NCBI GenBank assembly: GCA_023653025.1
Contig: JAMNXS010000010.1
Coordinates: 1 to 55,696 of the forward strand
Direction of reading: 5' to 3'
DNA from: Burkholderiaceae bacterium
GTDB lineage: Bacteria; Pseudomonadota; Gammaproteobacteria; Burkholderiales; Burkholderiaceae_D
Length of the DNA stretch: 55,696 nt
Position numbers and translations under genes: made by a program. Below, in pieces: positions 47,469 to 55,696 of the stretch; position 1 is the stretch's first letter, and the number at the start of each line of letters is the position of its first letter. The notes under the pieces were generated by a model that was not told the origin of the DNA, searched no databases, and saw only the letters and a list, made by a program, of their open reading frames with translations.

Positions 47469-49528
47469 TGGCCGGCCTGATTCATCCCATTATGCCTGAG
47501 CAGGGCATCGATGCTCGGCTCGCGGCCGCGGAAGGCCGTGAAAGATTCGAGCGCCGGACGCGAGCCGCCGACCGACAGAATCTCGCGGTGGAAGGCCAGT
47601 CCCGTCTCGGCCAGCCGGTTCGGGTCGCCCTGCGCCTCTTCGAATGCGCCATAGGCATCGGCGGACAGCACCTCGGCCCACTTGTAGCTGTAGTAGCCGG
47701 CCGCATAGCCGCCGGCGAAAATGTGCGAGAACGAATTCTGGAAGCGGTTGAACGCCGGCGGCACGACCACGGCGACGCGATGGCGGACTTCGGCCAGCAC
47801 CTCGGCCACGGTCTTGCTGCCGCGCGGTTCATGGTCGTAGTGCAGGTGCATGTCGAACAGCGAGAACTCGACCTGGCGCAGCATCTGCAGGCCCGACTGG
47901 AAATTCTTGGCAGCGATCATCTTGTCGTACAGCGCGCGCGGCAGCGGCTCGCCCGTCTCGGCATGCGCGGTCATGTGCTGCAGCACGTCCCATTCCCAGC
48001 AGAAGTTCTCCATGAACTGCGACGGCAGCTCGACTGCGTCCCATTCGACGCCGGCGATACCTGCCACGCCGAGTTCGTCGACGGCAGTCAGCATGTGGTG
48101 CAGGCCGTGGCCGAACTCGTGGAACAGCGTGATCACTTCATCGTGCGTGAAGCAGGCCGGCTTCTTTACGCCATCGACGACGGCCGGCTCGGTGAAATTG
48201 CAGGTCAGGTAGGCGATCGGCGTCTGCACGTCGCCCGGCAGGTTCTTGCGGCCGCGCGCATCGTCCATCCACGCGCCGCCGCGCTTGCCATTGCGCGCAT
48301 ACAGGTCGAGGTAGAACTGGCCGACCAGCCGGCCTTTCTTTTCTATCCGGTAGAAGGTCACGTCCGGATGCCAGACCGGGCCGGCGTCGGGCCGGATCTC
48401 GACGCCGAACATGTTCCGGATCAACCGGAACAGGCCGGCCACCACGTTCGGCTCGGGGAAGTACTGCTTTACCTCCTGCTCGGAAAACGCGTAACGCTGC
48501 TCACGCAGCTTTTCCGATGCATAGGTGATGTCCCAGGCCTGCAGGTCGTCGAGGCCGAGTTCGGCCTGTGCGAATGCACGCAACTCGGCGAGGTCGTTTT
48601 CGGCGAACGGACGGGCGCGGCGGGCGAGGTCGTCGAGGAAGGCGATGACCTGCGCCGGTGAACTGGCCATCTTCGGCACCAGCGACACCTCGGCGAAATT
48701 GGCATAACCGAGCAGCCGCGCTTCTTCGTCGCGCAGCTGCAGCAGCTCGACGATGTTGGCCGTGTTGTCCCACTCGGGCTTCGCTCCCAGCTCGGACGCC
48801 TTGGTCGCGTTGGCCCGATAAATGGTTTCGCGCAGCGCGCGGTCGTCCGCGTACTGCAGGATCGGAAAGTACGATGGAAAATGCAGTGTGAAGCGCCAGC
48901 CCGGCTTGCCCTCGCGCTCGGCCGAGACCCGCGCGGCCTGTTTCACGTCGTCCGGCAGGCCGGCCAGCCGCGCCTCGTCGTCGACCATCAGCTCATAGGC
49001 ATTGGTGGCGTCGAGCACGTTCTCCGAGAAGCGCGTCGCCAGCGCGGCCTGCTGCTCCTGGATCTCGGCAAAGCGAGCCTTACGGTCGTCCGGCAGTTCG
49101 GCACCGCCGAGGCGGAAGTCGCGCACCGCGTTGTCGACGATTTTCCTGCGCGCCGCCGACAGCGTGTGGTATTCCGGGCTTGCCTGCAGCGCCTTGTACT
49201 TGTCGAACAGCTTCAGGTTCTGGCCGAGTTCGGTCCAGAACTCGGTGACCTTCGGCAAATTCTCGTTGTAGGTCGCGCGCAGCTCTGGCGTATCGACGAC
49301 GGCATTCAGGTGACCGACCACGCCCCACGCGCGACCGAGCCGCTCGGTGACGGCTTCCAGCGGCACGACGAACTGCTCCCAGCTGACCGGTGCCTCCGGC
49401 GCCTCGAGTTGGGCCACCACGCGGCGCGCGTCGTCCAGCAGCTGCGCCACGGCCGGCGTGACGTGCGCCGGCGAGAACAGGTCGAAACGGGGAAGGTCGG
49501 TGAAGTCGAGCAGGGCGTTGTCGGTCAT
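47465..49528 (-). CDS. prlC: Oligopeptidase A (M3 metallopeptidase)
   Basis: The 687-residue cytosolic zinc peptidase degrades oligopeptides such as cleaved signal peptides. The zinc motif HEFGH lies at residues 470-474 in TLFHEFGHGLHHMLT, with the third ligand in GIAGVEWDAVELPSQFMENFCWE. Length is close to E. coli PrlC (680). The start at 49528 (MTDNALLDFTDLPRFD) follows the family; upstream codons are Arg-rich and not coding. It lies 11 bases after folD and overlaps holC by four bases. Confidence 0.96.
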   Translation of the reverse strand: MTDNALLDFTDLPRFDLFSPAHVTPAVAQLLDDARRVVAQLEAPEAPVSWEQFVVPLEAVTERLGRAWGVVGHLNAVVDTPELRATYNENLPKVTEFWTELGQNLKLFDKYKALQASPEYHTLSAARRKIVDNAVRDFRLGGAELPDDRKARFAEIQEQQAALATRFSENVLDATNAYELMVDDEARLAGLPDDVKQAARVSAEREGKPGWRFTLHFPSYFPILQYADDRALRETIYRANATKASELGAKPEWDNTANIVELLQLRDEEARLLGYANFAEVSLVPKMASSPAQVIAFLDDLARRARPFAENDLAELRAFAQAELGLDDLQAWDITYASEKLREQRYAFSEQEVKQYFPEPNVVAGLFRLIRNMFGVEIRPDAGPVWHPDVTFYRIEKKGRLVGQFYLDLYARNGKRGGAWMDDARGRKNLPGDVQTPIAYLTCNFTEPAVVDGVKKPACFTHDEVITLFHEFGHGLHHMLTAVDELGVAGIAGVEWDAVELPSQFMENFCWEWDVLQHMTAHAETGEPLPRALYDKMIAAKNFQSGLQMLRQVEFSLFDMHLHYDHEPRGSKTVAEVLAEVRHRVAVVVPPAFNRFQNSFSHIFAGGYAAGYYSYKWAEVLSADAYGAFEEAQGDPNRLAETGLAFHREILSVGGSRPALESFTAFRGREPSIDALLRHNGMNQAGQ

Positions 49529-49539
49529 GATCCTGGGTT

Positions 49540-50394
49540 TCAGTGGTTGGCTGCGCGCTCGGCGGCTTCGATCGTGTTCACGAGCAGCATGGTAATGGTC
49601 ATCGGCCCGACGCCGCCGGGCACGGGCGTGATCCAGCCGGCCACTTCGGCGCACGGGCCGTAATCGACGTCGCCGCACAGCTTGCCGGCATCGTCGCGGT
49701 TCATGCCGACGTCGATCACCACCGCACCGGGCTTGACCATGTCGGCCGTCACGATGTTCCTCTTGCCGGTGGCGACGACGAGAATATCGGCGTCGCGCGC
49801 GTGATGGCCGAGGTCGCGCGTCTTCGAGTTGCAGATGGTGACGGTGGCCCCGGCCTGCAACAGCAGCATCGCCTGCGGCTTGCCGACAATGTTCGATGCG
49901 CCCACGACCACCGCGCGCGCGCCGCGCACCGGATAGTCGATCGACTCCAGCATCTTCATCACGCCATACGGCGTGCAGGGCCGGAACAGCGGCTGGCCCG
50001 TCATCAGCAGGCCGGCGTTGCTGATGTGGAAACCGTCCACGTCCTTCTCGGCGGCGATCGCCTCGATCACTTTGTTCGCATCGATATGCTGCGGCAGCGG
50101 CAGCTGTACCAGGATGCCGTTGATCTTCGGATCGTGGTTCAGCGCATCGACGCGCGCCAGCAATTCGGCCTCGGTCAGGCTGGCGTCGTATTTTTCGAAC
50201 ACCGAATGAATGCCGTTTTCCTCGCAGGCCTTGATCTTGTTGCGCACATAGACCTGCGACGCCTGGCTGTCGCCAACCAGGATCACGGCCAGCCCCGGCT
50301 GGTGGCCTTTCGCGGTCAGGGCAGCTGCACGTTGAGCGACTTCGCCGCGCAACTGGCGCGACAACGCGTTTCCATCAATGATTTTTGCGGGCAT
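49540..50394 (-). CDS. folD: Bifunctional methylene-THF dehydrogenase/cyclohydrolase
   Basis: The 284-residue enzyme interconverts 5,10-methylene-, methenyl- and 10-formyl-tetrahydrofolate with NADP. Motifs: [14 protein letters not shown] with the catalytic Lys, [40 protein letters not shown] and the closing [16 protein letters not shown]. It heads the folD-prlC-holC-DUF2486 run; TATAAT on the minus strand at 50429-50434 is a possible -10 box. It also links to one-carbon metabolism that could take up formate from the FrmA-FghA route, an inference only. Confidence 0.96.
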   Translation of the reverse strand: MPAKIIDGNALSRQLRGEVAQRAAALTAKGHQPGLAVILVGDSQASQVYVRNKIKACEENGIHSVFEKYDASLTEAELLARVDALNHDPKINGILVQLPLPQHIDANKVIEAIAAEKDVDGFHISNAGLLMTGQPLFRPCTPYGVMKMLESIDYPVRGARAVVVGASNIVGKPQAMLLLQAGATVTICNSKTRDLGHHARDADILVVATGKRNIVTADMVKPGAVVIDVGMNRDDAGKLCGDVDYGPCAEVAGWITPVPGGVGPMTITMLLVNTIEAAERAANH

Positions 50395-50513
50395 GGGTTG
50401 TCTCTGATTTTTGTTGGGGGGATCTCCGATTATAAGTGGGAGCGCTGAGCCGCGCTCCGGGCCGGCGGCGCTGGAGTAAGTGCGTCCGGGAGTGCGTCTT
50501 TTTCGTCAATTTA

Positions 50514-50524
50514 TCATATTATGA
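50514..50524. promoter_or_regulatory. AT-rich palindrome upstream of aceE
   Basis: TCATA-T-TATGA stands out in GC-rich DNA 17 bases ahead of the aceE -35 box. It could be an operator for a GntR-type or other regulator; no protein can be assigned. Confidence 0.3.
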
Positions 50525-50540
50525 AATCGTGTATCGCAGT

Positions 50541-50568
50541 TTGAAAAACAATGAAGTCCTGCTACACT
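50541..50568 (+). promoter_or_regulatory. Putative promoter of the pdh operon
   Basis: TTGAAA, a 16-base spacer and TACACT lie 95 bases before aceE. It is the best sigma-70 match in the 268-base gap between folD and aceE. Confidence 0.55.
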
Positions 50569-50662
50569 CGGCCCCATTGAACTCCCGCCAGATTCCGCTG
50601 TAAGGTGGATCTGCCGGCTTCCCCCGGACAACGGCCACGACAAGAATCCAGGAGACTTCATC

Positions 50663-53359
<2,697 letters not shown>

Positions 53360-53369
53360 TGGTTTGCGC

Positions 53370-53447
53370 GGCGGGTTTCGCCTTCGGTTCTACCCGCCCT
53401 ACGGACCGGGGGATTCGTAGGGCGGGTAGAGCAAAGCGAAACCCGCC
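53370..53447. repeat. Dispersed double-hairpin repeat, copy 4
   Basis: The arm GGCGGGTTTCGCCTTCGG-TTCTACCCGCCCTACG (53370-53403) is inverted as CGTAGGGCGGGTAGAGC-AAAGCGAAACCCGCC (53416-53447), loop 12 bases. It lies 11 bases after the aceE stop, inside the pyruvate dehydrogenase operon, where it could set the ratio of E1 to E2 message. Confidence 0.85.
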
Positions 53448-53558
53448 GGATCATCGACTGCAGTCCGAAACCGCCACGAACAACACCAACGCTAGCCATC
53501 ACCCAGCCATGCATCCCGGCACCCTCTCCCCGGCGGCCGGAACACGGAGAAAACAACA

Positions 53559-54869
53559 ATGAGCCTCATGGAAATCAAGGTCCCGGACATCGGTGATTTC
53601 AAGGAAGTGGAAGTCATCGAATTGCTCGTCAAGCCGGGCGACACAGTCAAGGCCGAACAATCGCTGATCACGGTCGAGTCCGACAAGGCCAGCATGGAGA
53701 TCCCGAGCAGCGCTGCCGGCATCGTCAGGGAGCTGAAGGTCAGCATAGGCGACAAGGTGGCGGAGGGATCGCTGGTGCTGCTGCTGGAGGCGGCTGACGT
53801 TGCTGCCGCGCCGGCGCCGGCGCCGGCTCCCGCTTCTGCACCTGCACCTGCCTTTGCCGCCGCACCCTCCGCCGCACCCTCCGCAGCGCCCGCCGCAGCG
53901 CCTGCCCCGGTGCAGGCGGCTGCGCCGGTAGCCGCTGCACCGGCCGCCGACGGCCAGAAACCGCATGCGTCGCCGTCGGTGCGCAAGTTCGCGCGCGAAC
54001 TGGGAGTGGACCTGTCGCGCGTGACCGGCTCCGGCCCGAAAGGCCGCATCCTGACCGAAGACGTGCAGGGCTTCGTCAAGGGCGTGATGGCCAGCGGTTC
54101 GGCCGCACCGGCTGCCGGCGGCGGGGCGGCGCTCGGGCTCTTGCCGTGGCCGTCGCTGGACTTCTCGAAGTTCGGCGAGACCTCACTCGAGTCGCTGTCG
54201 CGCATCAAGAAGATCAGCGGCCCGAACCTGCATCGCAACTGGGTGATGATCCCGCACGTGACACAGTTCGACCAGGCTGACATCACCGAGCTCGAGGAAT
54301 TCCGCAAGAGCGCCAACGAGTCGCTGGCGAAATCCGGCGTCAAGCTGACCATGCTCGCCTTCGTGATCAAGGCCAGCGTTGCCGCGCTGAAGAAATTCCC
54401 GGCGTTTAATTCCTCGCTCGACGCGAACGGCGAGAACCTGATCCTCAAGCACTTCTACCACATCGGCTTTGCTGCCGACACGCCGAACGGCCTCGTGGTG
54501 CCGGTCGTGAAAAACGCCGACCAGAAAGGTATCGCGCAGATCGCGAAGGAAATGGGCGAGCTGTCCGGGCAGGCGCGCGAAGGCAAGCTCAAGCCGGCCG
54601 ACATGCAGGGTGCGACCTTCACCATCTCGTCGCTGGGCGGCATCGGCGGCACGTCGTTCACGCCGATCATCAATGCGCCGGAAGTCGCGATCCTCGGCCT
54701 GTCGAAGTCCGAGATCAGGCCGGTCTGGGACGGCAAGGCTTTCGTGCCGCGCCTGATGCTGCCGATGTCGCTGTCCTACGACCACCGCGTGATCGATGGC
54801 GCGCTAGGCGCACGCTTCACCGTGTACCTCGCCGAGGTGCTGGCCGACCTGCGCAAGACCCTGCTGTAA
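53559..54869 (+). CDS. aceF: Pyruvate dehydrogenase E2 (dihydrolipoyl acetyltransferase)
   Basis: The 436-residue core protein of the complex has a single lipoyl domain (residues 1-80, lipoyl Lys43 in [11 protein letters not shown]), an Ala/Pro-rich flexible linker (about 84-130), a peripheral-subunit-binding domain ([18 protein letters not shown], then [11 protein letters not shown]), and the catalytic domain with His409 and Asp413 in [13 protein letters not shown]. coli AceF has three lipoyl domains, so this is the short form. GGAGAA lies 10 bases before the start. The gene is followed after eight bases by the BPH-type hydrolase. Confidence 0.96.
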   Translation: MSLMEIKVPDIGDFKEVEVIELLVKPGDTVKAEQSLITVESDKASMEIPSSAAGIVRELKVSIGDKVAEGSLVLLLEAADVAAAPAPAPAPASAPAPAFAAAPSAAPSAAPAAAPAPVQAAAPVAAAPAADGQKPHASPSVRKFARELGVDLSRVTGSGPKGRILTEDVQGFVKGVMASGSAAPAAGGGAALGLLPWPSLDFSKFGETSLESLSRIKKISGPNLHRNWVMIPHVTQFDQADITELEEFRKSANESLAKSGVKLTMLAFVIKASVAALKKFPAFNSSLDANGENLILKHFYHIGFAADTPNGLVVPVVKNADQKGIAQIAKEMGELSGQAREGKLKPADMQGATFTISSLGGIGGTSFTPIINAPEVAILGLSKSEIRPVWDGKAFVPRLMLPMSLSYDHRVIDGALGARFTVYLAEVLADLRKTLL

Positions 54870-54877
54870 GGCTGGCG

Positions 54878-55447
54878 ATGACAACCTGCGTCGTCGTCCG
54901 CAAGGACGATCAGATAGCGATCGCCGCCGACTCGTTGGTGACCTTTGGCGACACTCGGCTTTCGCACGCCTACGAGACGAACGAAAAGATCGTCGAGATC
55001 AACGGCTCGTACCTGTCGCTCTCCGGCTCCACCGCGCACTTCCCGGTGATGAAGAAGCTGCTGGCCGACATGGACGACGAGTGCAGGCTCGGCTCGCGCG
55101 ACGAGGTGTTCGATACCTTCACGCGCGTACACCAGATCCTGAAGGACAAGTACTTCCTCAACGTCAAGGAGGAAGAGGACGATCCCTACGAGTCGTCGCA
55201 GATCACCACATTGATCGCCAATCCGCACGGCATCTTCGGCGTGTACTCGTATCGCGAAGTATTCAGCTTCGACCGCTTCTGGGCCATTGGCAGCGGCAAG
55301 TGCTTCGCGCTAGGCGCGATGTATGCCGCCTACGAACGCGAGTCGTGCGCGCACGCCATTGCGGAGATCGGCGTGCACGCCGGAGCGGAGTTCGACAAGA
55401 ACTCGGCGCTTCCTTGCCGAACGATCAGTTTTCCGATGAAAAGATAA
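54878..55447 (+). CDS. Proteasome/HslV-like Ntn hydrolase, BPH type
   Basis: The 189-residue protein resembles HslV and proteasome beta subunits: MTTCVVVRKDDQIAIAADS aligns with HslV MTTIVSVRRNGHVVIAGDG. Removal of Met would expose Thr2 as the N-terminal nucleophile; Asp18 (AADSLVTFGDT) and Lys37 (NEKIVEI) sit at the partner positions, and GSGKCFALGAMYAAYE matches the IGSGG-type segment of HslV. This matches the betaproteobacterial proteasome homologue (BPH), known as a tetradecameric double ring. It lies eight bases after aceF and 11 before the lipoyl-E3 gene, so it is part of the pdh operon. No HslU-, Clp- or ARC-like ATPase is in the window. Substrate and activity are unknown. Confidence 0.85.
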   Translation: MTTCVVVRKDDQIAIAADSLVTFGDTRLSHAYETNEKIVEINGSYLSLSGSTAHFPVMKKLLADMDDECRLGSRDEVFDTFTRVHQILKDKYFLNVKEEEDDPYESSQITTLIANPHGIFGVYSYREVFSFDRFWAIGSGKCFALGAMYAAYERESCAHAIAEIGVHAGAEFDKNSALPCRTISFPMKR

Positions 55448-55458
55448 CGGAGCCCCTC

Positions 55459-55696
55459 ATGAGCCTCATCGAAATCAACGTACCCGACATCGGTGACTTC
55501 AAGGAAGTCGAAGTGATCGAGCTGCTGGTCAAGCCCGGAGACACCATCCAGCCGGAGCAGTCGCTGATCACGGTCGAATCCGACAAGGCCAGCATGGAAA
55601 TCCCGGCCTCCGCCGGCGGCGTGGTCAAGGAGCTGAAGGTCAAGCTCGGCGACAAGGTGTCCAAAGGCTCGCTGCTGCTGCTGCTCGAGGCGACCG
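55459..55696 (+). CDS. lpdA: Lipoyl domain of dihydrolipoamide dehydrogenase (E3), 3'-truncated
   Basis: Only 79 codons are in the window. They encode a lipoyl domain, [19 protein letters not shown] then [11 protein letters not shown] with the lipoyl Lys43, about 80% identical to that of AceF by eye. In betaproteobacteria the third pdh gene is a lipoyl-E3 fusion, which is the likely identity; a second E2 cannot be excluded because no FAD-binding sequence is reached. GGAG precedes the ATG by eight bases. Confidence 0.8.
   Translation, partial: MSLIEINVPDIGDFKEVEVIELLVKPGDTIQPEQSLITVESDKASMEIPASAGGVVKELKVKLGDKVSKGSLLLLLEAT

Overview
The window is high-GC, densely coded bacterial DNA, almost certainly from a betaproteobacterium (Burkholderiales, Rhodocyclales or Nitrosomonadales grade). 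The main pointers are a pyruvate dehydrogenase operon of the aceE / aceF / lipoyl-E3 type that carries a proteasome-like gene of the betaproteobacterial BPH type, a zapB-like / zapA / 6S RNA block, an AddAB-like helicase-nuclease pair next to trxA-rho, and a DUF2486-like protein beside holC. No tRNA, rRNA, IS element, prophage or CRISPR array was seen. This is mostly core chromosome, with one accessory-looking gene at the left edge.

Layout. 1-7527: the 3' part of a giant repetitive surface or secreted protein, open at the window edge, with a terminal module that occurs twice. 7563-8910 (minus): a Bax-inhibitor-1 membrane protein, a small zinc-ribbon protein and a small HTH protein. 9200-13657 (plus): a GT39/ArnT-like glycosyltransferase, glyoxalase I, and the glutathione-dependent formaldehyde oxidation pair frmA-fghA. 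13661-18850 (minus): the sulfate uptake cluster sbp, cysT-cysW-cysA and the regulator cysB. 19050-27399: an acyl-CoA ligase, an MFS carrier, serC, an unknown protein with a tiny overlapping ORF, and an ArnT-like/MATE pair. 27508-29652 (minus): trxA, rho, rpmE. 29917-35900 (plus): an Fe-S PD-(D/E)XK nuclease and a UvrD-type helicase-nuclease. 36026-38186 (plus): zapB-like, zapA, 6S RNA, an EVE-domain protein and a TauE/SafE permease. 38393-41648 (minus): a LysR regulator, lgt and matB with overlapping ends, divergent from ilvD through a perfect palindrome. 43576-45138: a small cytochrome c and a LivK-type binding protein, convergent. 45283-50394 (minus): folD, prlC, holC, a DUF2486-like gene, then dadA. 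50663-55696 (plus): aceE, aceF, the BPH-type Ntn hydrolase and the start of a lipoyl-E3 gene cut by the window end.

Non-coding structure. A family of double-hairpin dispersed repeats (arms like GGCGGGTTTCGCTGCGCTC followed by TACCCGCCCTACG, facing an inverted copy) occurs in five intergenic gaps. Three of those gaps lie between genes that would otherwise look like one operon (sbp/cysT, rho/rpmE, aceE/aceF). One copy is abutted by an eight-unit 12-bp tandem array. Other items are a 13-bp x 6 tandem array, several clear intrinsic terminators, a well-supported 6S RNA gene with its promoter, and an apparently leaderless zapB-like start.

The most noteworthy item is the proteasome/HslV-like Ntn hydrolase placed between the E2 and E3 genes of the pyruvate dehydrogenase operon, with no partner ATPase visible in the window.
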